Under the pieces are notes generated by a model. That model saw nothing but the letters and a program-made list of their open reading frames with translations. It was not told the DNA's origin and made no database searches. The translations under genes were made by a program, and so were the position numbers. From Methanocella_A sp964548585 (GTDB lineage: Archaea > Halobacteriota > Methanocellia > Methanocellales > Methanocellaceae), in the NCBI GenBank assembly GCA_964548585.1, contig CAZJRS010000033.1:1-34990 (forward strand): DNA of 34,990 bases, given 5' to 3'. Shown one piece after another: positions 8,822 through 16,612 of the stretch; positions within the stretch are counted from its first letter, which is position 1, and each line of letters starts with the position of its first letter.

Positions 8822-9517
8822 GATGCAACAGCAATACTCGACCGCCTCCGGGCACTGGAAAGCCCCAAAGACCGGGAAGGCATGGCCCGGTTTGGTATTA
8901 CAACCGACAAAGCCTTCGGGGTATCTCTCTATGTCCTGCGGGATATGGCTAAAGAAATTGGGACCAACCACGAGCTGGCACTGGCGTTGTGGGCCACCGG
9001 CTACCACGAAGCGCAGCTACTGGCCGGTATCATCGACGATCCGAAGCAGGCTACTTCGGAGCAGCTCGATGAATGGGTAGCAGAGTTTGACTCGTGGGAC
9101 ATCTGTGATCAGGCTTGCTCTAACCTGTTTGACAAGACGCCCTTCGCCTACGAAAAGGCGTTCCAGTGGGTCGAGGATGACCGGGAATTCGTCCGGAGGT
9201 CTGGCTTCGTCATGATGGCCGCACTGGCAGTCCACGACAAACAGGCCGGGGATGAGAAATTTGAGCAGTTCTTCCCTGTGATGAAGAAATACGCTATTGA
9301 CGATCGCAACTTCGTCCGAAAAGCTGTCAACTGGGCGTTACGCAATATCGGCAAACGCAACCTGACTCTCAACGCCAGGGCCATCGAGGTCGCCGAAGAG
9401 ATCAAGGCAATCAACACTAAAAGCGCCAGATGGATCGCCAGCGATGCGCTACGAGAGCTCAAAGGAGAGAAAGTACAGGCCCGGCTGCTGGCGAAGAGTG
9501 ATAAAAAAAGTAAATAA
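8822..9517 (+). CDS. DNA alkylation repair protein, AlkD-like HEAT-repeat family; start lost in gap
   Basis: 232 codons are visible, in frame from the first base after the gap. The pattern GMARFGI, ALWATGYHEAQLLAGII, FDSWDICDQACSNLF and FVRRSGFVMMAALAVHDK is characteristic of the AlkD/AlkC HEAT-repeat family, which binds alkylated DNA and, in AlkD proper, removes positively charged bases without flipping them. The first visible residues DATAILDRLRALES look like the usual N-terminus minus its methionine, so only one or a few codons may be missing. The in-frame ATG before the gap (8696) is not a reliable start because the true gap length is unknown. Activity not proven by sequence. Confidence 0.9.
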   Translation, partial: DATAILDRLRALESPKDREGMARFGITTDKAFGVSLYVLRDMAKEIGTNHELALALWATGYHEAQLLAGIIDDPKQATSEQLDEWVAEFDSWDICDQACSNLFDKTPFAYEKAFQWVEDDREFVRRSGFVMMAALAVHDKQAGDEKFEQFFPVMKKYAIDDRNFVRKAVNWALRNIGKRNLTLNARAIEVAEEIKAINTKSARWIASDALRELKGEKVQARLLAKSDKKSK

Positions 9518-9587
9518 TTTACCGCAGAGTGAACCCGGAAGGCTTATTTACCAATCAGCAATCTTATACATCATTACAGGGATTCTA

Positions 9588-10478
9588 TTGCCCGGAAATA
9601 CTATTACTCCAAACCCAGATACGCTAAAAAAATACAATGCGGATGTCTACGACGATTCGTCCGACATCTATGACACTTACGAGGGCCTGTTTTTCCCGTA
9701 CCTGTTCGGCCGTATCAAGGAGCTTGTTACCAACCGTTTTATCCCCGGGCTGCCGAAAAACGCCCGGGTGCTGGATATCGGCTGTGGTACCGGGCAGCAG
9801 ACTATGCTTTTTCAGGCTGTGGGCATCGACGTGGTCGGGGTTGATATCAGCGCAGGCCTGGTCAGGGTTGCTAATAAAAAGCTGGGTCAGAATATCTGTA
9901 TAGTGTCCGATGCCTGCCGTCTTCCGTTTGCGGATGGTGTCTTCGAAGGTGTGACCTGTGCGGGGAGCACACTAAATCACATCCCGGACTACGCTTGCTT
10001 TTTCGACGAAGTGGCCCGGGTCCTGAAGCCCGGCGGCATCATCTTCCTCGAATCGGATAACAAGTGGCGCCCGGACATGTTCTGGTGTTTACTCAGCACC
10101 ATTGTGGGCGATCCGCTGCAATATCACGAGACGCTGCAAAATGTCATCCGGTACTTCAGACGGCCGCTACACGAGGGGTATCCCTATGTGTTCCCGCTAT
10201 CATTCGGAGATGGCAAGGTTCGGGAGCTGAGCCTGCGAACGTTCACGTGTAAGGAGCTGTACCGGGAACTCGTGGAAAGAGGCTGCTCGGTTGAGGCATT
10301 GTTCGGTATACATGCCATCACCAACGTCATACCTAGCCCGGTAATGCTCCAGGATAATCCGGGGAGTATCTCCAGAGCCGTTTTCAATGTGCTTTCCCGT
10401 TTAGAAGACCGGCTCTACGGGGTGTGGCCTGTGAACCGCGTGGGCATGAGCGTCATTGTTTTAGCGCGTAAAAAGTAA
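9588..10478 (+). CDS. Class I SAM-dependent methyltransferase
   Basis: Rossmann-fold methyltransferase with motif I RVLDIGCGTGQQT, an acidic residue ending strand 2 (VVGVDIS), motif II/III-type DACRLPFADGVFEGV and post-motif KPGGIIFLE. The substrate is unknown. I choose a TTG start at 9588 (296 aa): it has AGGGA 6 nt upstream and gives an N-terminus beginning a few residues before DTLKKYNADVYDD. The frame stays open back to ATG 9444, but that start would overlap the AlkD-type gene by 74 nt and add a sequence with no family-like features. The gene follows AlkD closely and may share its transcript, or use the TTATTTA element near 9543. Confidence 0.85.
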   Translation: MPGNTITPNPDTLKKYNADVYDDSSDIYDTYEGLFFPYLFGRIKELVTNRFIPGLPKNARVLDIGCGTGQQTMLFQAVGIDVVGVDISAGLVRVANKKLGQNICIVSDACRLPFADGVFEGVTCAGSTLNHIPDYACFFDEVARVLKPGGIIFLESDNKWRPDMFWCLLSTIVGDPLQYHETLQNVIRYFRRPLHEGYPYVFPLSFGDGKVRELSLRTFTCKELYRELVERGCSVEALFGIHAITNVIPSPVMLQDNPGSISRAVFNVLSRLEDRLYGVWPVNRVGMSVIVLARKK

Positions 10479-10511
10479 AAGTAGTTGTATTGACTCTATG
10501 CCGCCTGGTTA

Positions 10512-11099
10512 CTACTCGAGTAGCAGCAAGGTGAACGTCGGCACATCCGCTGCTTTCAGTACGTTCTTGTCCGGGACGACGTGGGTGTCGAGACCAACGT
10601 TCTTTGCCGTAGCGAATACGTCTATGCCCGCGGACTCCAGCGATGGCCGTGTGTCTGTCGGGAACTTGCAGGCTTTGTTTTCGTAGAGTGCACAGACGTC
10701 GCATTTTCGGCACCGGTGGGCGCCGTATGAGAATGCTTTGTAGTAGCCGGATAAGAACGCAAAGCGTTCCATTTCATAGGCTACCTTGCAGATGTGAAGG
10801 CTGAGGTCTGTCATAGCCTTAGGCAGATCCTTTGGGGGATACGTATCATAGTCGAGAAACCCGTCGTACCTGAGAAGATAGGCTGTTTTATACTCATCCA
10901 GCACTTTCCGGGTGTCCTCCGGGGTAGGGCTGTACGGCGGGCAGGTCAGCCTGGTACCATAATTTTTACAGCCGAACTGGCACTTCAGGCGTACCCAGTT
11001 GGCGGTGATTATGTCCGACGGTTGGATGTTTACGATCGCTGACGCACCGCTGTCCAGTGCCATTTTTCTGAGTTCGGCTTCAATCTTCTGTCTCGTCAT
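10512..11099 (-). CDS. DUF2284 cysteine-rich predicted metal-binding protein
   Basis: About 195 aa. Two cysteine clusters are diagnostic: CQFGCKNYGTRLTCPPYSP (near residues 40-58) and CRKCDVCALYENKACKFP (near 130-147). The family is common in methanogens and anaerobes and is thought to bind metal or an iron-sulfur cluster, but its function is not established. The ATG at 11099 is preferred over a TTG three codons earlier (11108); a TATA-like AAATATATC is near 11130-11140 on the minus strand. Convergent with the methyltransferase gene; stops are 34 nt apart. No operon partner. Confidence 0.88.
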   Translation of the reverse strand: MTRQKIEAELRKMALDSGASAIVNIQPSDIITANWVRLKCQFGCKNYGTRLTCPPYSPTPEDTRKVLDEYKTAYLLRYDGFLDYDTYPPKDLPKAMTDLSLHICKVAYEMERFAFLSGYYKAFSYGAHRCRKCDVCALYENKACKFPTDTRPSLESAGIDVFATAKNVGLDTHVVPDKNVLKAADVPTFTLLLLE

Positions 11100-11237
11100 G
11101 GAGATCAATGACTCAAAGGACAGGCTGATAGATATATTTTGTTTTAAACTCTATGCTACCAGCTGACAGTGATCAGCCAGATTATGCCAGAGCAGAGAAT
11201 ATATGTATATTGGATCCTTACAATCTATGGGATTGGA

Positions 11238-11465
11238 ATGGCAGAGGTAAAGAGTGTTATCAAAGACATGTCAAAGCAGCGGGTAATCCAGGGTGTCACG
11301 GGGCTTATCGCTTTGATTAGTCTGGGAGTCTGGTTTATGGGCCAGTGGTGGGGCGTATATCCGGCCGCAGGGGCGATCATTTTGTTCGCCGTGGCTACGT
11401 TGCACTGGATCGATGATGAAGAGGTCATCGAAAAAGAGCATTGCGGGCAAGCGGTGAAGAAATAA
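11238..11465 (+). CDS. Small two-helix membrane protein
   Basis: 75 aa from ATG 11238 (MAEVKSVIKDMSKQ...). Two hydrophobic segments (about residues 15-34 and 39-58) are separated by a Trp-rich turn (MGQWWGVYP) and followed by an acidic tail. No family recognised. The frame is open back to 11169, but a TATA-like TATATGTATATT (11200-11211) and the plausible N-terminus favour 11238. Stands alone between divergent and convergent neighbours. Confidence 0.6.
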   Translation: MAEVKSVIKDMSKQRVIQGVTGLIALISLGVWFMGQWWGVYPAAGAIILFAVATLHWIDDEEVIEKEHCGQAVKK

Positions 11466-11498
11466 TCCTTCCAAAGGCCAGGTATCAGCGTCCGAGTC

Positions 11499-11529
11499 GC
11501 AAATCGATTCCTCCAATGATTTGCAAATC
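11499..11529. repeat. Inverted repeat between convergent gene ends
   Basis: GCAAATC (11499-11505) pairs with GATTTGC (11518-11524), leaving a 12-nt loop; GATTTGCAAATC (11518-11529) is itself a perfect palindrome and GCAAATCGA occurs twice. It lies in the 70 nt between two convergent stops, so a two-way transcription end is possible. Confidence 0.4.
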
Positions 11530-11535
11530 GACGGG

Positions 11536-12129
11536 TTAATCCCGCGATTTCTCCCTCGGCAGGCAGACGAATTCCCGCACCTGTAGATCGAAGAAGCTAT
11601 TCGCGTGGGCTGGCTTTATGATGCAGGCAGTGTCTGCACCGCTCCAGGTCCCGCCGATGGCGACGATCTCGGTCTTACCGTCAACCGGTACGTGGCCGCT
11701 ATCGGCTGCCATGATGCTGATCTCTACGCATACTTTGGTGCCTACCCCGATCAACGTACGCAGGGCTTCTGCTATGGACTCCACCCGGGTTGCTCCTCCC
11801 AGTCGTCTCGTGATAGACCGCTCCACCCCGGACAGGGCATGGGATTGCTCGACTAGCGGGATGCCCATTTCTCGCAGTTCTTTTACATAAGCATCTTCCA
11901 TATCCCGTTTTCCCGGTTCCGAAAATCCTACGTGGTGGGCAACTACGATGACCTTAATGCCTGTACTGGCGAACGCCTTTGCCGCTTTTAAGCCCGTCTC
12001 TCCCCCGCTGCTTGCCACAACCGCGTACTTGATATCGAGCTCCTTTGCCCTGGCTACGGCAAGCCGGATCGTATCGTCTGTGTTTTGACTACCTGCCTTC
12101 TCGAAGTAGACGATGTCCCGCTTGATCAT
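11536..12129 (-). CDS. Pyruvate-kinase C-terminal-domain-like protein (COG1751)
   Basis: 197 aa from ATG 12129 (MIKRDIVYFEKAGSQNTDDT). The protein is a stand-alone version of the pyruvate kinase alpha/beta allosteric domain: VVASSGGETGLKAAKAF, VIVVAHHVGF and a C-terminal EIVAIGGTWSGADTACIIKPA. The family is widespread in archaea but has no proven reaction. The frame is open upstream to 12231, but those 34 residues do not match the family, so the internal ATG is preferred. The stop of the ftsZ-like gene lies 115 nt upstream of this start; same direction, possibly cotranscribed. Confidence 0.8.
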   Translation of the reverse strand: MIKRDIVYFEKAGSQNTDDTIRLAVARAKELDIKYAVVASSGGETGLKAAKAFASTGIKVIVVAHHVGFSEPGKRDMEDAYVKELREMGIPLVEQSHALSGVERSITRRLGGATRVESIAEALRTLIGVGTKVCVEISIMAADSGHVPVDGKTEIVAIGGTWSGADTACIIKPAHANSFFDLQVREFVCLPREKSRD

Positions 12130-12244
12130 GATCTGAATATAGTCACAGAGTGAAATAATAGTTGCTGGACTGAGGCACTTCAGTCGAGTACAGTGTACTA
12201 AAAGCTCTGCGGCGGGCGACGCTATCATCACGCTTATAAAAACT

Positions 12245-13258
12245 CTACGGCCGCAGGCCGTACACTGCCCGAAACTGCTCGTTCCGGAGCCCGGTCAGTA
12301 TGACCAACAGTTTTACCCGGCAGTCGTTGGTCTTCTCCAGCCTTGCACCGTACAAGACCTGGATCGACGGGTTACATTCCCCGTAAATAAACTCGACGAT
12401 CTTGGTGACACCGTCCAGGGACATATCCCGGCCGCTGGCAACGTGAATAAGTGCGCCTGTCGCTTCCTTATAGTTGAGGGCTGTCAGCGGGTGGTCGAGA
12501 GCTCGTCGTAGTACCGTTAACAGGTTATCATCGCTCCTGTCTCTGCAGGAGAGCATGACACTGAGGCCACCTTCTCGTAACAGTCTCTGTAGGTCAAGGA
12601 GGTTGACGTGTACCAGTGGCCGCTGGGTACTCGACTCCACGATCGTCTTGATCTTTTCCGCTATCAGTTCGTCCATCGTGCCCAGCGCATTCTGTCTTGG
12701 CTCGTCCGGGTCATAGCCCGGGAGTCTGTCAAAATCAATAACGATGGTGGTGTTGGCTATGTCTATCAGTTTTTCAATGCCGTCGATCGCTTTTTTTCTG
12801 GCTTCCGGCTCGTCCTGGAACGGCAGTGTCACAATTGCCACGACTACTGCGCCGAGGTCTTTTGCCATCCGGGCAACGACGGGCGTTGCACCGGTACCTG
12901 TTCCGCCGCCCATGCCTGCCACGATAAACATCAGCTTCGTTGTTCTGAACGCTTCATCCAGCTTCCACCCGGATTTCTCTGCCGCCAGTCTGCCGATCTC
13001 CACGTCACCGGCAGCCCCTGATTCTTTAATCACCGATTTGCCGATGAGGAACTTTTCATCCGCACGAATTACGCTCAGGTGGCGCTCATCCGTATCCACG
13101 GCCATCATATGCGCGCCGAAAGCCCCGATGCTATACAGGTAATTGATCGTGTTGCAGCCAGCACCCCCGACACCAACGATCCTGATCTGTTTGGGGAAGT
13201 AGTTGTATACTGCCTCGTCGCCTAACGTTGTCTGTTTTATGGGATCTGGAGCGTACAT
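12245..13258 (-). CDS. Divergent FtsZ-family GTPase paralog
   Basis: 337 aa with a clear FtsZ nucleotide-binding half: IVGVGGAGCNTINYL (27-41), AVDTDE (53-58) and the tubulin signature GGGTGTG (117-123). It is FtsZ-like rather than CetZ-like, because of IGKSVIKESGAAGDVEIGR. Two departures stand out. The T7 catalytic loop, NxDFxD in FtsZ, reads VNLLDLQRLL (218-227): one aspartate (Asp222) remains and two residues appear deleted. There is also no C-terminal linker or tail; the protein ends right after the last strand of the second domain (LLVILTGL...). It may bind GTP and form or regulate filaments with weak hydrolysis, but that is inference. Start ATG 13258 has AGGTG about 10 nt ahead. Divergent from thiC. 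Confidence 0.88.
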   Translation of the reverse strand: MYAPDPIKQTTLGDEAVYNYFPKQIRIVGVGGAGCNTINYLYSIGAFGAHMMAVDTDERHLSVIRADEKFLIGKSVIKESGAAGDVEIGRLAAEKSGWKLDEAFRTTKLMFIVAGMGGGTGTGATPVVARMAKDLGAVVVAIVTLPFQDEPEARKKAIDGIEKLIDIANTTIVIDFDRLPGYDPDEPRQNALGTMDELIAEKIKTIVESSTQRPLVHVNLLDLQRLLREGGLSVMLSCRDRSDDNLLTVLRRALDHPLTALNYKEATGALIHVASGRDMSLDGVTKIVEFIYGECNPSIQVLYGARLEKTNDCRVKLLVILTGLRNEQFRAVYGLRP

Positions 13259-13424
13259 GTAGCGTCAACACCTGATTGAAATGACCATCGTAAATAGAAA
13301 CTGTTAATTGACTACTGGTTATTTGGCCTTACAACCTTTAAAAATTTTCTCGCTGTCTGATATGCAAGTTTGTTTTTCGCCGATTTATTGTAAAACAATA
13401 TTTTTTAAGTTAACACAAATTAAG

Positions 13425-13432
13425 TTTATATA
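13425..13432 (+). promoter_or_regulatory. TATA box of thiC
   Basis: TTTATATA in an AT-rich context, 41-48 nt before the thiC ATG. This predicts a transcript start near 13450 and a leader of about 20 nt containing an AGAGG ribosome binding site. Confidence 0.55.
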
Positions 13433-13463
13433 CCCCTATCACCTATACACTTGGCGATAGAGG
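13433..13463. promoter_or_regulatory. Inverted repeat on the thiC transcription start, candidate operator
   Basis: Arms CCCCTATCACC (13433-13443) and GGCGATAGAGG (13453-13463) pair at 9 of 11 positions around a 9-nt spacer, with arm centres 20 nt apart, that is two helical turns. It begins immediately after the TATA box and covers the predicted start site, the place expected of a repressor. Thiamine genes of many euryarchaea are under the ThiR regulator; assigning this site to ThiR is inference. No TPP riboswitch signature is seen. Confidence 0.4.
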
Positions 13464-13472
13464 CTTAATCTC

Positions 13473-14747
13473 ATGAGTTTTCTCGAGCAGGCGAAAAAAG
13501 GCGAAATCACAGAAGAGATGAAGGCTGTCGCGAAGGATGAGGGTTTAACCCCTGAGTTCGTGCAGCGAGGTGTAGCAGCAGGCAGAATAGTAATCCCGGT
13601 CACCCCATACCGAAAAATTCGGGCTATGGGTATCGGGGAGGGCCTCCGGACCAAGGTCAACGCGTCGATCGGTACTTCGTCGGACCTTGTCAACGTCGAC
13701 ATGGAAATCCAAAAAGCTATAGCTGCCGAGAAAGCGGGTGCCGACACTCTGATGGAGCTGTCCACCGGCGGCGACTTCCTGGACATTCGAAAGAAGGTCT
13801 GCGATGCCACTTCCCTGTCGGTAGGCAGTGTGCCGCTGTATCAGGCGTTCATCGAGGCAGCCCGCAAACATGGTGCGGTCATTCACATGGAGGAAGACGA
13901 CCTGTTCCGGGTTACGGAGGAACAGGCAAAGCTGGGAACCAACTTCATGGCCATCCATACCGGCATCAACCGGATCACGGTTGAACGGCTAAAGAAACAA
14001 GGCCGACATGGCGGACTGTGCAGCAGGGGCGGCGCCTTCATGACCGCGTGGATGCTGCACAACGACAAGGAGAACCCGCTGTACAGTGAGTTCGACTACC
14101 TGCTGGAAATTCTGAAAAAGCATGAAGTTACGCTGTCCATGGGTAATGGCATGCGCGCAGGTGCCGTTCATGATGCTACTGACAGAGCTCAGATTCAGGA
14201 GCTGATCATGAACTCCGAGCTTTCTGACCAGTCCTTTGAGTACGGTGTCCAGACCATCGTCGAAGGCCCGGGTCACGTCCCTATGGATGAGATCGAAGCC
14301 AATGTGGTCCTGATGAAACGCATGTCCGGAAACAAGCCGTTCTACATGCTTGGGCCGCTGGTCACAGATATCGCCCCGGGAATGGATCATATCGTAGCCG
14401 CTATCGGAGCATCAGTTTCAGCTGCCAAAGGCGCGGACTTCATCTGCTACGTCACTCCGGCAGAGCACCTGGCGCTTCCCAACGTGGAAGATGTTCGTAC
14501 GGGTGTCATGTCAGCCCGGTTGGCCGCTCATATCGGGGACATGGTCAAATACGGCAAGCGAGACCAGGATCTTGAAATGGGTCATGCCCGAAAAAACCTT
14601 GACTGGAATCGTCAGTATGAGCTTGCTCTTGACTCTGAACTGGCCAAAGAAGTCCGATCCAGCCGGATGCCCGAAGACAAGGAAGCATGTACCATGTGCG
14701 GGGATTACTGCGCGTTGAAGATTGTCAGGGAGACATTTAATTTTTAA
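13473..14747 (+). CDS. thiC: Phosphomethylpyrimidine synthase ThiC
   Basis: Radical SAM enzyme that rearranges aminoimidazole ribotide to the HMP-phosphate moiety of thiamine. 424 aa, the shorter archaeal/anaerobe form. Conserved blocks: KVNASIGTSSD, GADTLMELSTGGD, FMAIHTGINRITVERL, QTIVEGPGHVPMDEIEANV, MLGPLVTDIAPGMDHI and VTPAEHLALP. The C-terminal cluster motif is CTMCGDYC (Cys406, 409, 413). The spacing CX2CX3C is one residue shorter than the CX2CX4C of the well-studied bacterial enzymes. Transcribed alone, with an inverted repeat over its promoter and a hairpin after its stop. Confidence 0.96.
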   Translation: MSFLEQAKKGEITEEMKAVAKDEGLTPEFVQRGVAAGRIVIPVTPYRKIRAMGIGEGLRTKVNASIGTSSDLVNVDMEIQKAIAAEKAGADTLMELSTGGDFLDIRKKVCDATSLSVGSVPLYQAFIEAARKHGAVIHMEEDDLFRVTEEQAKLGTNFMAIHTGINRITVERLKKQGRHGGLCSRGGAFMTAWMLHNDKENPLYSEFDYLLEILKKHEVTLSMGNGMRAGAVHDATDRAQIQELIMNSELSDQSFEYGVQTIVEGPGHVPMDEIEANVVLMKRMSGNKPFYMLGPLVTDIAPGMDHIVAAIGASVSAAKGADFICYVTPAEHLALPNVEDVRTGVMSARLAAHIGDMVKYGKRDQDLEMGHARKNLDWNRQYELALDSELAKEVRSSRMPEDKEACTMCGDYCALKIVRETFNF

Positions 14748-14763
14748 GTTGAGCGTGGGAGTA

Positions 14764-14792
14764 GGGAAGTACTAATGATATCGTGCTTTCCC
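14764..14792 (+). terminator. Terminator-like hairpin after thiC
   Basis: GGGAAGTAC (14764-14772) pairs with GTGCTTTCCC (14783-14792), nine pairs with one bulged T, followed by a pyrimidine-rich TCTCTCTTACT. It begins 16 nt after the thiC stop. Confidence 0.5.
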
Positions 14793-14865
14793 GATCTCTC
14801 TTACTAAAAAAAAATTGCGTTAAATCAAATAAACTTTATATACTTTAAGGGCTTACTCTGTATCC

Positions 14866-15160
14866 GGAAACATCAGTTTCCATGTGTTATACCCCCAATG
14901 TAATACCTATAAAAACGCGATGAAATGGTCTGTCGGCGACGTTTTACCGGGAGGCCATTCTTTTAACTTCTTAATGGTTCAAAAAGTTCCACCAAAAACT
15001 GTTATATGCAGTTTGATATGCTTGGTGTCAGGGGAACTTTTTGTAAAACGTTCCCCTAGCAACTCCTCAAAAACATCGCTTAAACAATGCCCTTCGGGCT
15101 TATGTCGGTGTCGAGACCCAGGGTGCCTCTGAAAAAGTCCCCCGGGAGCCCCCCTCAAAA
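14866..15160 (+). ncRNA. Candidate structured noncoding RNA between thiC and the phosphoesterase
   Basis: This 400-nt intergenic stretch has no convincing gene but has its own TATA box, TTTATATA at 14835-14842, the same as that of thiC. The predicted start (near 14866) falls on a perfect hairpin: GGAAAC (14866-14871), loop ATCA, GTTTCC (14876-14881). Downstream, CAAAAAGTTCC (14980-14990) is a perfect complement of GGAACTTTTTG (15033-15043). Between these arms, ACCAA/TTGGT (14991-14995 and 15022-15026) and AAACTG/CAGTTT (14996-15001 and 15009-15014) continue the helix. The 3' arm can instead fold with GTTCCCCT (15050-15057) through AGGGGAAC (15030-15037), so two exclusive folds exist. A GCCC-TTC-GGGC hairpin follows near 15090-15100. 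The 3' end is a guess. It could also be a mobile-element remnant. Confidence 0.4.
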
Positions 15161-15166
15161 CCTTAT

Positions 15167-15832
15167 TTATTTACCGTATTTTAGCCTGTCTGCCATCATC
15201 TGGGGAAGGCCGGCTTCTTTGATCTTTTCCTGTACTTTACTATAATCGTAGGTTACCCGGTGCATTGTGAACTCGTTTGTATCAGTGTCCCAGATCCCAT
15301 AGCTTGCCCGGGGGTCCCCGTCTCTCGGCTGTCCTACGCTGCCAGGATTCAGGATGATCTTGTTGCCGCATCTCTCCATCAGCGGGACGTGGGTATGCCC
15401 GAAGACTACGACTTTCACGTCAAACGGGTCAAAGATCTGGCATAGCCGCTGGTGGTTGTTCTCGAAGACGAACTCCTCCAGCTTGTTAGGGCTACCGTGG
15501 TGTACGGTCAGACCGTTCAGATCGATGTGCTCTGGCAGCGTCTCAAGGAATCTCAGGTTGTCCCGAGTCAGGTTTTGCGTGGTCCAACGGATCGTCTGTA
15601 TCGCTAACAGATTAAACCACTGTGTGTCTCCCGTGATCACTGCGTTGTCGTAATTGCCTCTTACACACTTCACCCTGTGCTTTATCAGCAGCTCGACTGT
15701 CTCGTTCGGATAAGGGTTGTAGCCCACGATGTCACCTGCACACAGGATTATATCGACATCCTTTAGCTCTTCGAGGACGGCCTGCAGCGCTATGACATTG
15801 GCATGGACGTCTGAAATGAGCCCGATCTTCAT
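15167..15832 (-). CDS. Metallophosphoesterase, MJ0936/YfcE-like
   Basis: 221-aa calcineurin-type phosphodiesterase with every metal motif: DVHAN (Asp8, His10), CAGDIVGYNPYP, RGNYDNA, HHGSP and FGHTHVPL. Ends with a strand-rich LNPGSVGQPRDGDP signature typical of the YfcE/MJ0936 group, small enzymes that hydrolyse phosphodiesters with Mn or Ni in vitro; the cell substrate is unknown. Separated from phoU by 111 nt that includes its own upstream DNA (15833-15943), so probably not part of the pst operon although it is next to it. Confidence 0.92.
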   Translation of the reverse strand: MKIGLISDVHANVIALQAVLEELKDVDIILCAGDIVGYNPYPNETVELLIKHRVKCVRGNYDNAVITGDTQWFNLLAIQTIRWTTQNLTRDNLRFLETLPEHIDLNGLTVHHGSPNKLEEFVFENNHQRLCQIFDPFDVKVVVFGHTHVPLMERCGNKIILNPGSVGQPRDGDPRASYGIWDTDTNEFTMHRVTYDYSKVQEKIKEAGLPQMMADRLKYGK

Positions 15833-15943
15833 CTCCAGTATTCAGCTCCACCTATTACAAAGCACAGGTGATTTAAATAGTTGTCAGGGCAAAAAAGAGC
15901 AAATTAATTCTTAATATCGCTTAACGGACAACGGGTAAGGGAT

Positions 15944-16597
15944 CTACCTGATCCTCACCCGCTCGCCCGTAACCATGTAGACTGTCCTGGAAGAAATCGA
16001 GCATGCATGGTCCGCCGCTCTCTCCATGTATCGGGCGACAAACGACAGGTGTGAGGCCATGTCAATGGATGACGGGTCTTGTATCATGACATTGATCAGG
16101 TCTCTCCGAATCCGGTCGTACTGGGCGTCCACCACATCGTCTCTTTCACTCATGGATATGGCCAGTTGTACGTCTCTTTCCCGGAACGCTTTGAAGCTGT
16201 CATGCACCATAGACTGTACGTTCCTGTACATATCACAGATATCCTTGATCTGTGGCAGCAGGGGCTCATTGTCAATGCGCACTGTAATCAGGCCGATGTC
16301 CCATGCCAGCCGGGAGAATCGCCGGCAGTCAGTCAGGATTTTCAGGACTGTGCTGATGAACCTGAGGTCGGATGCCATCGGCTGCTGAGTGGCCAGCAGC
16401 TCAATACACTTGTTTTCAAGCTCAACTTCCCTGTCTGCCATGATATCGCTCTCTTCCATGACCTTTTTCGCAAGCTCAATATCCTCATTAGACAGCGATT
16501 GGAGGGACCTGGTCATGAGGCTGAGGGAGTCTTCTCCCATCTTGAAAAAGTCATCTTCCAGCTGCTGGATCTGTTGTAAGTAGTATTCTCTCGACAT
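15944..16597 (-). CDS. phoU: Phosphate transport regulator PhoU
   Basis: 217 aa made of two three-helix PhoU repeats, each with an E/DxxxD metal-binding pattern (for example VMEESDIMADREVELENKC and MSERDDVVDAQYDRIRRDL). PhoU proteins sit with PstB and restrain phosphate import and signalling. It is the last gene of pstSCAB-phoU, 15 nt after the pstB stop, the classic order. Soluble, no signal peptide. Confidence 0.95.
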   Translation of the reverse strand: MSREYYLQQIQQLEDDFFKMGEDSLSLMTRSLQSLSNEDIELAKKVMEESDIMADREVELENKCIELLATQQPMASDLRFISTVLKILTDCRRFSRLAWDIGLITVRIDNEPLLPQIKDICDMYRNVQSMVHDSFKAFRERDVQLAISMSERDDVVDAQYDRIRRDLINVMIQDPSSIDMASHLSFVARYMERAADHACSISSRTVYMVTGERVRIR

Positions 16598-16612
16598 GTG
16601 TTTCCACCTAAA

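Noticed and set aside
9444..9587. Upstream extension of the methyltransferase to ATG 9444
   Set aside because: It would overlap the AlkD-type gene by 74 nt and the added residues show no domain pattern; TTG 9588 has a ribosome binding site.
12245..13258. CetZ assignment for the tubulin-like gene
   Set aside because: The N-terminal and T3 region motifs (GVGGAGCNTINYL, IGKSVIKESGAAGD) follow the FtsZ pattern rather than CetZ.
13259..13472. TPP riboswitch ahead of thiC
   Set aside because: The predicted leader is only about 20 nt and the conserved CUGAGA-type core is absent.
15085..15125. tRNA T-arm (GGTGTCGAGACCC near 15105)
   Set aside because: No TTCRANY loop, acceptor stem or CCA-proximal pairing; no cloverleaf can be drawn.
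14866..15160. SRP RNA or RNase P RNA
   Set aside because: Length would fit, but the SRP helix 8 GGAAG-type core and the RNase P conserved blocks are not seen.
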